Source of the DNA: Acanthaster planci
Taxonomy: Eukaryota > Echinodermata > Asteroidea > Valvatida > Acanthasteridae
Assembly (NCBI RefSeq): GCF_001949145.1
Contig: NW_019091390.1
Coordinates: 186,001 to 250,000, forward strand
DNA length: 64,000 nucleotides
Reading direction: 5' to 3'
The notes under the pieces are model-generated. The model worked only from the letters and a program-made list of their open reading frames with translations, ran no database searches and was not told where the DNA came from. Both the position numbers and the translations under genes were made by a program. Positions 27,419 through 39,800 of the stretch are shown piece after piece. Each line of letters begins with the position of its first letter. The first letter of the stretch is position 1.

Positions 27419-28062
27419 TTCATGATGCGTGTACGTGCACACCAGTGTTGCTACTACATTGTATACTACATAAAGAGTAAACCCAGACTTGAAATTTTCA
27501 AGGCCAACTTCTGGGCTGGGGAAGGAATAATTTGATTTATATCTTCTTTATGGACTTCCTTTGTATAAAGCTAAATTTGGGCAGAAAGAAAAGTGTGCCC
27601 GTCCAGTTCAACTGCTTTGGGGTACCACAGCTCCCCTCCCCCATCCTCAAGCATCTTGCAGAATTCAGAGTTGATAAAATGCATTTTTTACACAAGTTAT
27701 ACACTGTATGTGAACTTGCTGAATAGATGTTTTACCATTCCAATGTTAAAATCCCAAGATCATTTCAGCAGTGAGTGTTTTCATAACAATCAAAACACTT
27801 TATGCCGACAACATCCTTTGTTTAACTTGTCCCTAATAAGCAATATCTTCATCCCAGCAAACTCTTGCAAAGGTTCATGAACAGATTAAGTTGAAACTTA
27901 TTTAAAGTTTTTTTCCACAATAGGGCCTAATAGTAATACCCAGATGCCGACTTGAGCAATATTACGTGCCACATATTCTGCATGTTTGGTTACTATTACA
28001 AGAAGACTAATCTATTTGTTGCCAGGAATACTTTTTCAATTCATATTGGTCATTTGGCAGAG

Positions 28063-28929
28063 TCAATCCTCATCCATGAAAGTCAGCAGACATCCTTGAA
28101 CAAAGTCTTGACAATTCTGAATGTACTCGTCGCGATGGGCGAGGAGGTGAGCGCAGTGAGGTGATTCTTGCCAGCACACCTGCTGAACCTCCGACCCCTT
28201 CTTCCTGCGTGCCTCCACCACATCCTCCACCCCTCGCCAGTCACAGATATCATCCGTCTTGGAGTAAAGGTACAGCTGTGGGTAACGGGACCGGTCAATT
28301 TTCATTTCAGACATGAAGGAGGAAATATCTTGGCGTATGTTCCAAGACGAACCCGACGGTAAGAAGAAACTCAAGATGCCTGCCAAAAGGATGATGACTA
28401 TGTGGACGATCCGCATGAAGAAGCCGCTCGTCTTGTCAGCCCTGTTGCGAACTTTGAGATACATCAACAAGCTGGTTGCGCACGGAGCACTGTCGAAGAT
28501 GCATCCGCCCACTTTAATTGAAGCTAGTTCGCCGCCACCAAACTCCGGGTTGTGCAGATACTGCGTGATGTACCGGTAGATAAAGCATCCTGCGTTGCTG
28601 AAAACGTGAAAAAACACCACATTTTCCTCCAGGCCCAAGTCAAAAACCAATTCAAGAACCTTCCGTGCGATGACTTTTATCTTCGGCGCACTCACCATGT
28701 GCTGGCTCGGCAGTGTGTAGCGAACTGTGGTGAAGCCTATTGAGTGGTAGATAGCGCTGTATTTGCTCAGATGTCGGTCTTCGCAGCCCGCCCAACCAAG
28801 CAAAATAACCACTGGCTCTTTGCGATCTGACTGAGCTGGGTTGTCGCTGTTTCCGTCCCCGCTATCTGCAGAAATTGCAGTTGGGAACGTGACATGATAT
28901 TCCAAGTCTTCCACCTGTGTGTCTGCCAT
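28063..28929 (-). CDS. TMEM53: TMEM53 (DUF829, alpha/beta-hydrolase-like), intronless
   Basis: Single open frame of 288 residues from ATG at 28929 to TGA at 28063. TMEM53 proteins sit in the nuclear envelope and, in vertebrates, restrain BMP/SMAD signalling. The fold is an alpha/beta hydrolase. Seen here: beta strand VVILLGWAGC (residues 40-49), the conserved KYSAIYH (56-62), the nucleophile-elbow-like FHVFSNAG with Ser111 (107-114), FDSAP (145-149), a hydrophobic segment at about 171-190 that can span a membrane, LYLYSKTDD with candidate acid Asp226/227, and a His-rich SPHCAHLLAH (256-265) offering the catalytic histidine position. Length is close to the human protein (about 277). The gene has no introns and points toward the PTB gene tail to tail. 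Whether the protein has hydrolase activity is unknown. Confidence 0.92.
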   Translation of the reverse strand: MADTQVEDLEYHVTFPTAISADSGDGNSDNPAQSDRKEPVVILLGWAGCEDRHLSKYSAIYHSIGFTTVRYTLPSQHMVSAPKIKVIARKVLELVFDLGLEENVVFFHVFSNAGCFIYRYITQYLHNPEFGGGELASIKVGGCIFDSAPCATSLLMYLKVRNRADKTSGFFMRIVHIVIILLAGILSFFLPSGSSWNIRQDISSFMSEMKIDRSRYPQLYLYSKTDDICDWRGVEDVVEARRKKGSEVQQVCWQESPHCAHLLAHRDEYIQNCQDFVQGCLLTFMDED

Positions 28930-29125
28930 TTTTCCGGTATGGCTGCGCTAGCCGCATCCGATCCGAATCATGTCTAGCTGCATGTCAAAGTCTTCACCAG
29001 TTGCAGCAAGCACGTAGGACAACGCGGCACTGCTGGCAATGATCTAGCCCTAGTCGTGTTGGATTGGAGAGAGAATCGGCAGAGGCAGTATCACATCCGG
29101 GGGAAGGCACTTATGATAATTTCAC

Positions 29126-29133
29126 TGACGTCA
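29126..29133. promoter_or_regulatory. CRE-like palindrome upstream of TMEM53
   Basis: A perfect TGACGTCA (the CREB/ATF site) lies 197 bases upstream of the TMEM53 start codon, a normal promoter distance. A match of this length can occur by chance. Confidence 0.35.
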
Positions 29134-29450
29134 CATTTGATTAAGCGTCCACACTTGAAAATATGAATTATGCAGTATGCTCAAAGTACATGTACAATTT
29201 TTATTAATTTTACCCCGCTCAAGCTTTCAAGTGGAAGGCAGTTGGTAAGCAGGAATTTTTCCATGGGGGTCAGGCTGGAGTTTTTTACTGTCTCAGTACT
29301 TGCAGACAAGCAAACCGACGTATCTAAGTTCAGCCTGTTAAATTGCATTACTTAAAACATGGCAAAACGAGTAAAAGAAGGTGCCACTAGCAAAGAAAGT
29401 TCTCGTAAGTTGCACTCTTATCAATTGAAAGCAACTTCCATGCATCTCAC

Positions 29451-29479
29451 CATGGAGGAAGGAAGTTCCTTCCTCCATG
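29451..29479. repeat. Perfect palindrome, 14-bp arms
   Basis: CATGGAGGAAGGAA is followed by one G and then by its exact reverse complement. It could form a tight hairpin or cruciform. No flanking gene structure explains it. Confidence 0.85.
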
Positions 29480-29639
29480 ATCTCACAAAGTGTGCTTGCG
29501 AAAATATCCACCAATATCGGGCGCGGAGGCCTAAACCATGGAGGTAGAATCACACATTGCTTCCTTCACATGCTTACCAATTCTATAAAAAAAAATTTAA
29601 AAACAGTGTTACAATATTTCTTGGTGTTTTGTTTCATTG

Positions 29640-29830
29640 TTTTGTGATCGCTGGCAGCGTATGCCGGTTTTTTTTTTCAACTTGTGGGGCCTGGCCCCCC
29701 CCCCCACTTTTTACCAGCCTTATAATGGGGTGGGGCTTAATGGATCCACCCATTAATACTGACACATGACGGTCCGACTGCCCCCCCCCCCACATTTTTG
29801 AAATCGTTCCGCCGCCGGTGATTCCAGAAA
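29640..29830. mobile_element. Dispersed repeat related to the copy at 60490-60684
   Basis: This block shares with 60490-60684, in the same order and orientation, a poly-C segment, TATAATGG followed by GGGCTTAATGGATC, and an end resembling TTTGAAATCGTTCCGCCGC. Ends are uncertain; a short direct repeat GTGAT may flank it. There is no coding capacity, so it would be a non-autonomous DNA element. Confidence 0.45.
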
Positions 29831-30619
29831 AGAGTGATAACACCAACCTGACTTCTACCCCTGGGATTTATTGTCCACCATATTCATGGGAGCTCAGTTT
29901 TGGGGGGTCCCCTATTCCCGGACATGCATTCTATGGACTCTTGAAATCTGCAGGATGTTTAAATGGGACCGTGACCGTGGCACCCCTGACTCATCTCATT
30001 TCTTTCAGTTCAAATTTATTCTCACACCTAAGAAAGCCCATGACGATTACATTAAACTCCTCAAATTATTCCCCCCCCCCGAATTGGCCTTCCAAAAACT
30101 TGGGTCTGGGTCCACTTAGCAACACTGAAATGTATGTACACACCACGCTCATGGCTCGTGCACACGTTATATTAACGTGTAATTTAAAGTTAAGTTTATT
30201 GAAAATTCCTCACCAGGTTTTTGAATACCATAATGTTGGAGCACAAGTTCTGATCTTTGCATGTCACACTGATATATGGATCTTAAAGCCACTTTTTAAT
30301 CAAACTTTAGGTATCTAGGCCTACTAATGTCATGAATATATTTGCTTCGTTTGAATTTTAGCATTTTAATATCACTACATTTGAGGTGTCTCTCATCAGC
30401 CTTTGCTGTTGTACTGACTGTTGATTATATAAAAGTTGTGTATTTTCAAGTTCCATGAAGCAACTTTTTCGCCTCTTTTTTGAATCATTTTTCAATCCCT
30501 CCCACCAAATTGTACATGTATGCCAGGAATATGAGATAAGGCCTACACGCAAGGGAAAACCCACTTTCGTGCATTTCACTCAACTTCACGAGGACCCACT
30601 GTCGTTCTCGTTTTTTTTT

Positions 30620-30625
30620 TTTATT
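30620..30625 (-). terminator. Candidate poly(A) signal of vitellogenin
   Basis: On the minus strand this reads AATAAA, about 270 bases beyond the vitellogenin stop codon at 30894. It is the nearest such signal I found. Confidence 0.5.
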
Positions 30626-30893
30626 CTTTTTCTCAATATGCCCCATAAGGCTTTTAAACCCTCACCTCAACTTCCCAATACAAATATACAAATCTGAAAC
30701 ACAAGACATTTCACACAGAAAAAGGCAAAATTTAAAAAATGCTTCGCAAAGTTTTAAGAAATCGTGAACCTATGATGGAATTGTAGCAAGGATATTTGTG
30801 GGTAAGTGTAAAAAGCTATTGGGTGAATTATCTGCGAAACTTCGGTCCGGCATCAGAAAACTGTCCTTTGAAACTCCTTCTTGCTGAATGGGT

Positions 30894-33800
30894 CTAATTC
30901 GGGTGGCCGCACTTGGTAACCATCGGCATCTTGATCTTATAGTCAGCCATCTTGTTGCCGTACTTTTTGATGATGACATCGCGGGTGCTCGTCGTTGGGA
31001 AGGGGTTATAGTCGCCTTCGTGTTCCATGCAGACAAACTCCACGTCAATGGTCTCCTCCTCAGTCGGTCGGCAAGTTGGCAGGCATGTGGGCAATGGTCT
31101 CTTGGAGATGCAGGCAAACTGATTTTTGTTGCCCGGCAGAATAATTTCAGTGGCATAGGCAAACTCCATCACTGGTGCACACTGGTTTTCTGTTGATTGC
31201 ATGAGACCCCACCAACTCAGTAAGTGCCCTTCAAATCTCTACTAGCCAAAGTCAGTCTTTGTTTACTGCGCGAACTTGAGAAATATTCTAATGTAGTATT
31301 TTTAGAGCCAAAATTGAATGACAAGTCTGGATCTCCTTGACGCCTCTGAGTCTAGTAAGCTAACCTTACAGTAAGTTTATGAATACATGTATTACAACTC
31401 AAGAATGTTCACACTACCTTTGGCGCATTCATTTGTGGAGTGCTGATAGCTGTATCCGAAGCGATGACAGTTGTCATAAATCTCCCTGTTTGGACCCACA
31501 AACTCATCAGAGACCTCACCGTTGAAATCGCCGCACAGACCGCAGTGCAGGCCCTTGTACTTCTGGGGCAGCTGTGTAGATGAACAAGAAATGGTGTATG
31601 TTCAGTTCCACCTATCTCGCCCAATCAATTAGCTAAGGGAAAGCACAACAAAGATGTCAACAACTTCCAAACCAACTCAGATTTAGCCAAAATAGTAACA
31701 GAAAGGTCAAGAAAGAAAAGCTGACAAAGGCTTAACATGCTTGTAGATTTTTTTCTTACACCGGCAAAGAAAAGAAACAACCATTGACAGACTACAGTTT
31801 CAGCCAGGGGTAAAGTTTACAGAGCTTCAAGGTACCAAAACTGGCTAAGCATGAAAAGTAACCGTTTAGCAAAAAAGACGGTAGCCTGCAAAACATGAAA
31901 AGTTTCATTTTTTGACTGGACCTCAGTTGAGTTTTGCTGTGGAAAAAAATCTGCTAAGCAATATTTTAAACTCGGCAGCTTTATGAGACAAGGGCCCTAC
32001 TGACCACCTGTCCAGACTCACCTCCACCTTGACGTTGTGACCGTCAAAGAAGACCTTCAGCTCTTGCTCGCGGGCAAAGAGCATGATGGAGTCACCCAGC
32101 TTGGTGCGGATGATCTTAGCCAGCGTCTTGGGCTTAGGGGGCAGTTCCTGAGGGGCCATGGCGAGGTAGGCCTTGATGTGTTCCTTACATTCCTCCCAGT
32201 GCCTCAGTTCCTCACTTCCCATCTCGACCTCCTGCGAGCGGACATTTTCTGGCATATGACAGGACTAGGAAATATGATTGGAGAATAAAAGTAGGCATGA
32301 AAACATCAAATAAGGAACATATCCAAACAAGCTGAGAAACTGGTTTAGATTACCAACAGGTAAACAATTTAACAGATAACAATTTAAGGTCTTCTTTCCT
32401 GAAGAAGCAATATACATAGAGTACATCCCTGACCAAGAAGTCAAGTTTATCTTGAATCAGACAATAGGTTGAAATTAAGCTAAATTAAGCAAAGGAAATC
32501 CACTGAGTGCAAGGTATGTAATTCTCAACATGTTTTTTGCATTTCCATCATGTGGACCACTCAGGGATGGCCCGTAAAGGTCACCTGACTGCCAGGGCTC
32601 AGGGACCATCTCAAAAGTTGGGACATTACAGAATGTTCCGGTGAGAGCAAAGCGCTCCCAAAAGGACTGTTCCAGTGGGACCAGGAATGTTCTCATTTGT
32701 GAGATGTTCCCTTACCTGCTTCCGATTCAGCAGCGGCTCTTCTTCCTTCTCTGCATCCATGATGTGGACGGTATGGGAGCCGAAGGGAACCTTCTTGATC
32801 ACACCATCCTGGATGATGAGCTTCTTCAGTACCTCCAGGTTCACGTTGGTTTCGTTGATCAGGGTGGCCACGTCCTCGTCCATCAAGTTGGGTACAAACT
32901 GGATCTTGGTGTTGTCGATGTAGACAGTGACAATCTGAAAGGAGGGGGGGTGGAGAGTGTTACAGTGATCACTAAGCACAAATATTTCCTCAGCATATAA
33001 ATTTGCTAAGCAGGAATGCCATTAGATTAGAAAGCACAAATATTTCCTCAGCATATAAACTTGCAAAGCAGGAATGCCATGGACCTTGCTCTTTGCGGGT
33101 AGGTTAAGTTAAGGATGCTTCACTCAATTCAGAAGTCGACCAGGGACTAACTAATCAATGTCATGAAGTGTGCTATGGAAGTCACTTCAGAGAATCCCTC
33201 AACAATGATGAAGTATCGGATGAATTTTAATCCAGAGTGGATTGAAATCTCAGAAAATCTGAATCTTTGAATGTTAGAGGGCCACAAATTTTGATTTAAG
33301 AATTCTTTTCGAGGGCAAGATGAAAGGCTGATGAACTAACCTTCTTGGTGCTGGTCTGGGCCAGCTTCCTGGACAAGACGACAAAGCGTTCCTTACTGGA
33401 GCAATCCTTTGCCAGGATGTGATCACACTTGCTCTGCTCGTAGTTGTACATCCTCTTGTCAAAGGTGATGATGGAGTTGTTCCTCAGAGACTTGCACTTG
33501 TCTGTGGCGTTGGAAAAGTCCGGGGAAAAATAACTAAAGTAAGGGTACCCACTCTCAAGACTTTCACCGTCACAGATTACAGCTTGACTTGACCTTTTGA
33601 AAGTTTAAAATATTTAGCTAACACCTCTTTCCAACATAATTTACAGAGAACAAATATCTTAACTAGGTGGCATACAGAAAAGGTCAAATTGTATTCAATA
33701 TGCATGTGTATAGTTAATTAAAATGCAGATTTTTACCAGGATTTGGGGGAATTTGTTCCATTGAAACAATCAGATGTTAAACGACAAATCTAAAAGTGAC

Positions 33801-36800
33801 TGATACATTAAAAACCCAGCATTAGTTTAAAATGAAAGAACTAATACAGGGAAGGAGTGACTCACTGATGTTGCGTCCGTTGAGCAGGTCGTCTCTGTAG
33901 CTCATCACCATGTGCTGCTGGAGCTTGTATGGCTGCAGAACCTTCAGGTCCTGGAGGAACTGGGGGATGTAGAGACGGTCAAATCTGACGTTGCCGTGCA
34001 CGTGCTTGATGGAGACGTTCAGCTTGTCCAGGGTCTTCTCCAGCTCACCGGTGACCAGGACCTAAGAGAATGAAAGGCAACGCTTACAGGTTCATGGATT
34101 CTTGCTCACAAAAACTTGGTACTATGTAGCAGGGAATCGTTCGGTCCATTAAGGCATCATTTCAAAATTCCTGTCAGTTGACCATAGGACAGGGCCATCC
34201 GACCAGTGACTTGTGTCGAGTGAATAATGGAGGCGGTGTTGCTCCACTGAAACCACATAGCCTTGGGAGTAATGCAATAAAAAGGCATTTATCGGTTAGG
34301 ATTGACACTTGAGAACACTTCACTTGGTAGCCAACCAATAATAAATGTATCAGTCGGACCATTCTGTCCAACACCTACCTTTAATATAAGAATTTTGAAA
34401 TGGTGCCTAAAAAGAAATCCTCAGAAAAATTTACAAAAGGTAATTATTTCAGGAGTGGGGCATCCCAGCCAATTTTCCCGGGAAAAAAAACCACATGTGA
34501 TACTAATTACAATACGCATATCAGGTAACTTGTGTAAGAATAAGAACTGAATCAGTCCTTGAACGATACAAATTTTTCCAATAAATGGTCTGAGAGCTAC
34601 ATAAATGAACTGAGTTCTCCACCCCGACACTGTCTTTTATTTCTAATATTTATTTGAAGGTTTTAATGCAGCTTTTCAATGTATTACAATCTCACTAGCC
34701 TTTGCATTTAGCACAGGCACGCGGTTGGCCATCTCCTATTAGATTCTAGACTTACCGTCTTGTCAGGGTTGTGGACCTCAGCCTGTTCCGTCTTGACAAT
34801 TCCCCAGATGAACTTCTTGATCCACTCAAGGCCTTGGTAGAAGAAGGTCTTGTAAGTCTTCTTGACATGCTGTGAACACAAACACGAGGAAAAGTCCCAG
34901 TCGTGGTAATGTAAACACTGCATCTTTCATTTACTGCTGCATAATGTAATGTTCTTTTCTTGTAAGTTCTAGCTAAGTGCTACAATGAGATGAACCAGTT
35001 GACTTTCCAATTGAATTCAACAAGTTCTTGCCAAATCCCACAAAATTAAATAAAAAAGGAGCCAACAATTAATGTGTTCTGATGGGTCTTCAGAAACCAT
35101 ACAGCATCCCTGAACAATCAATTCTGCCCTTTCTAGCCTTGCTTGTTAGATAGTTGTGTCATTTTTCTTCGTCGCTTTACAACTGTTTCTTCCATCTCTC
35201 CTGACCACCTACCTCATTGTGCGTCAGCTCGGCGTGGACTGCCCGCAGCTCCTCTCGCTCCCGACGCAGCGACTTGCAGGCCTGGGTGTACCTGTTATTG
35301 GTCTCCTGGATGTTCTTCAGGCACTCGATCTTGTCAGGCGTCTCCTCACTCAGCTCCTCCTGCTGCTTCTTGGATCTCTGGAGACGGGCCTGTAGACCAA
35401 CAATGAAAAAAAAAGGGAAGACTCGTCGGGCAACTTTCAGACCTTTATCTTTCCCAGATATCACACAGATGCCGTGTTCAGGAGGCCACTGTCCCGACAT
35501 TTATATGACAGCCAATTGCAATTGGACCAGTACATCATTATCTAGTAAAACATGAAGAATACACGAAAGCAGAACAACTCAATTTCAGACCACTGATGTG
35601 GGGACAGGCAGTTCAGTCGGCAGAATTCTATCGGCAACGGGTCCACTCTCCATTGTAACTGGCAGTCAGTAGAGCACTTGAATTGTATTCTAGTGGTGAG
35701 TGATTCACGCCCAACCTCAGTAAGTGGTCAGTAGAGCAATGGTGACAAGCTCATACATTAGGGTTGTCAGATCATAGAGCACTAAAACAGCACTCCAGTG
35801 GTGATAGGTTCATGTTCGACTTCACTTGACACTCAGTAGACCACTCAGAGCAACCCACTTCAATCATCTAGTAGTTTCCACTGAGTAAGTCACACAGGTA
35901 TTAACCAGTAAAAAACTTGAGTGTCAAACTCTTTACCTTGATCTGCATCTTCTGGTCCTCCAAGCAGCTCTTGCCCCACTGAGTGCTGAACTTAAAGAGC
36001 ACTCTAGGATCCTGAGCGACGTCTGGCAGTCCCGGGATGGGTTCCAGTTTCTCAGATTCAGGGAGGGTCGCACCATAGGCTGGGTGCTCAAGCTCCCCTT
36101 GCATGCAGAGTGTCTATACAAAAGAAGCAAGGATACAAGTTGATCAAAACAAGTAACCAAGAGTTATTGTGAAGCTTCATTCAATTGCAAGGAAAAGTTT
36201 CAAGTCCACTTTATCAACTTTTAACCAAACGTAGGAAGTTTTCCTCTTTCTTGGAGGAGAGGGTAAGATTACTTGATCAGCCTGATTTCTGCAACAACAA
36301 AAATAAGAGAAATCTTCATTTCATTCCCATGGACCTCGATAAACAATCTCGGGCTGATTTCATACAGCTCTGACTGCAGAAATCTGCTAAGCACAGAAAA
36401 TATCTGCTAAGTAAAAGCTGGTTACCATCCAAAATGCTATGCATTCTGTACTTCTTGTTACTGGTCCACAGCTGACTTTTGCTCAGCAGATATATTCGCT
36501 AAGTGGTAATTTCAGCGCAGAATCTCTATAAAATGGTTCGGAAAGGCTTCTTGAATTAAACTGAAATTGACTCTCTTGTGAAGTGAATACCTGGATTTCC
36601 TCTGTCCACTCCTTGATCTGGTCCACGTGGATAGGGTCAGGACGGAAGGTCTTCTCAGCAGTCATGACATCAAAGCGCACCGCCTTGTAGAATTCATCCT
36701 GCTGGTCCAGACTGATGCGGCTGATCAGCTCACGGATTGGCTGGCTGCCATTGGTGCTGATCTGCATATGTATGAATATTAATTGATACACAATGAACGA

Positions 36801-39800
36801 CTAATTTCATTACTGACTAGTTCCCACTGTTTCTAGTGTTGGTACTACGAATATTCATGTAGCAAAGATCTTACTTGCAACAACGAAAAATTTGGGATTG
36901 AACACGCAAAACATATTTCCACCACTACATGTACCTGGTTTCCAGGGCAGTTTGGTGTGTAACATGACACGTCTCATAAAAACAGATTTTCTAAGATGTC
37001 AAAAGTCAATTAAACTGGCCACTGAGGCCACGACTCACGTTGAAATAGATGTGGTACAGCTCAACGGTTCTGGTGGGATCAGGGATGACCTCCTCAGTCG
37101 AGTCATGTGACCTGTCCTCCACATGTTCCCCGGTGAACGGCCAGCGGGCGCTGTCGTACTTCCAATCCTCAAAGCGCTTGAGGAAGTCCATGCCCATGGT
37201 GCGGAACGATTTGAGGTGCTCCTGGGGCACGGGTTCGGGTTCATGGTCATGCTCCTCAGACTCCCTCCACATTGAGTCAACCTCAAAGTGCTGCTTGGCT
37301 AAGAACTTCTCCTGTGGGAACAATTTACAACAGAACCTTATTTGCATTTTGTTTACAAACAAGGCACATCAAGTACTTATATGATGTTGTGCTAAGGCAC
37401 CCAAATTCTTGATGATTACAACAAACCATGCTTAGGCAGTGCATTCACACTAAGACTATGCTGTGTGTTGGAAGTGACAATGTCTTAAACAGAACTCTAC
37501 AAAGACCTTTCAAAATGCCTCCCTGTAGTTTTGGAGGCTCCCAGAGGCATTTGCTGATCCCTAGCAAGCCTTCCTCAGGCAAGAGGCAGCCTTATGCTCA
37601 GCGGTATTACAGTCAAGTACTTCTCATGCATTTTCAGGGATACTCACAACTGAGTAGTCAAAAGTACCCCGAGGTCTGAGTGTGAGTGGCAACCCACCCA
37701 TACCTGAACAACAAGACATTTCTTTGTTATTGGGCAGCCTGTGTTAGCAATGGCAGTACTTACAATGATACTTATGATGACTGGTAAAAATGACTCTTAA
37801 GTACTTGGGAAGTACTCAACTTTGGCATGCACGCTTAGCAAAGAAAAGAGTTGATAACTCAGCGGGAATTTTCTTCTTCTTAGCTTAACTACCTGTGTAA
37901 ACCCGATGCCAACATTCAAGATACAGGGGGATGGGTGGGGTAACGAGCAGTGGGTGGAAGTGGGTGGGTTAGGAGAAGCGGGTGGAAGTGGGTGGGGTTG
38001 GGAGGGGTACGGTGGCGGGATTATGTACCTTGAACGCATTGTACTCCTCCTGTGTCTTGAACTCATCCACCACCTTCATGTGAGCGACCACATTCTCAGG
38101 GGTGTTCTCCCCGGGCCTGAGGGTGACGTTGACATCAATGGGGCCATTGAACACCAAGTGAGTGGGGCCGTAGGTGTAACTGCAGGATCGTGGCACACGA
38201 CGGGTCTTCAGCTCCATCTCCACCCCAAGTGATTCCCTTCCAAACCTGAAAGCGCTCTGCAGAAAAAAAAATTTCAAAGAAAAAAAACGACTATGGTATA
38301 AGACTTTTACATAGAGTCTTCACATAGTCTTTGGAATTGTCAATATTGCATATTGATAATGAATATTGGTAAATTTCTGTAAGAATACATGACTTAACTG
38401 TGGCTAGGCACTTTGTGCGCTGTCCCCTCTATACATATACATGAATTATTTATGAGTCAGGGCCGGGAGTGGTGCTAGGCAACACCCATGTGCAGCAAGC
38501 CCTGATTACCCAGCCACCCACAAGGCCAGGTCATTTTCCACTCAGACCCCAGATGAGCTGTGTACATGCTCCAGTACAGTTGACCTCTTTGTCCCTTGCT
38601 TTGACCATAGGCCTGCATAGAACCACCTTACGATCACGTACACCAACCCTTTTTTTCCCCTGCATGCAGTAAAGTTTCCTGTGTCACCAAGTAAGATTTC
38701 CCGACTCCTTTCACTGGTATTCAGAATTTAAAACACTGGAAGAAAAGCTTAACAGCCCTTCTTGTATCCGCTCTGAAGAGGAACACAAGAGGGTGTCTTT
38801 TGAAATGAAATTGCCTGTCCTTTGGCACTCACGCACGCACAGGTGCACAAGTTTATGTGCGTTTGACGCGCAGCACATTGAGTAAGCGCAACGGTTTAGT
38901 CTAGAGTGTGTGGTCTTTGCGTGCATGCCCAACGCGTGCAAGAATCCCGTTGGAAAACTTAGTACCATCGGTCTTTCTTTCGCCGGTTAGGGTGCACTTC
39001 AGCTCAGGGTGGATAGGTTTTCATCGAAATGTTGAAGCAATGGCTAGTAACAACATGTTTACCTATGGAAGCCACTGGTAAAAGGCGGTAGGCGCTTCCC
39101 ATAGACATATACAACATTAATCCTAGCCACAGCCAGTCAAACGAAATGGAAGGTAGATGTAGTCTGAACGGAAACAGATACATGGTTAAAAAAATAAAAA
39201 GATCACGAGAGGGTGGTCACCTGGACAGGCCTTGGGCTCATCAGCTTGCCCTTGATCAGTTTCTTTGTAAACTGGTAGCTCTCCTGGGAATCACGGGCAA
39301 CCTCAGGAGTCTGAGTCTGGTAAAACAAAACCTTTTTTTTTAATTCTACGACTGTTGGATTTCAAATGTTATTTGCGCAATTTTAAACCTGCTTCATAGA
39401 AGGACCAGAATTTAAATCAGAGTTTAAGCTACACGTATTTCAACATGCCAACTAAATGGGCACTGTGCAAAGCTGGCATAATCTTTGTGTTCTCAAACCT
39501 CTGTTTGAAGGAAGTTCAAATGTCTTGTAAAGAACACTTCAGAACAGTTTGGAAAATGTTAACAAGAAGTGAAGCTAGTAGGGTTTCTATTGAAAACGCA
39601 CTGCAAACACTCAGTTATTTTGAGCTCTAGTAACCAAACCCATCAAAAAAAATGATAGGTATGCATTTGTAATGGATACACATTCAACAGAGACAAATAT
39701 TGGAGAGGTGGCAACCTTTGATGTGAACACCCACCCTTTCTGGCTCAGGGATGTAGGTGAAGGTGTACGGTCGGCTGCGCAGTGAGAAAGCCTGATGCTC

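Larger units (their letters stand above)
20059..28062. other. PTB 3' UTR and intergenic region
   Basis: No recognisable protein gene lies between the PTB stop and TMEM53. The DNA is AT-rich and contains several AATAAA signals on the plus strand, at 20454, 21420, 23031 and 26515, so the 3' UTR may be several kilobases long and use more than one poly(A) site. The stretch 25780-26060 looks less AT-rich and repeat-like but I could not classify it. A foldback element lies at 27081-27418. Confidence 0.6.
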
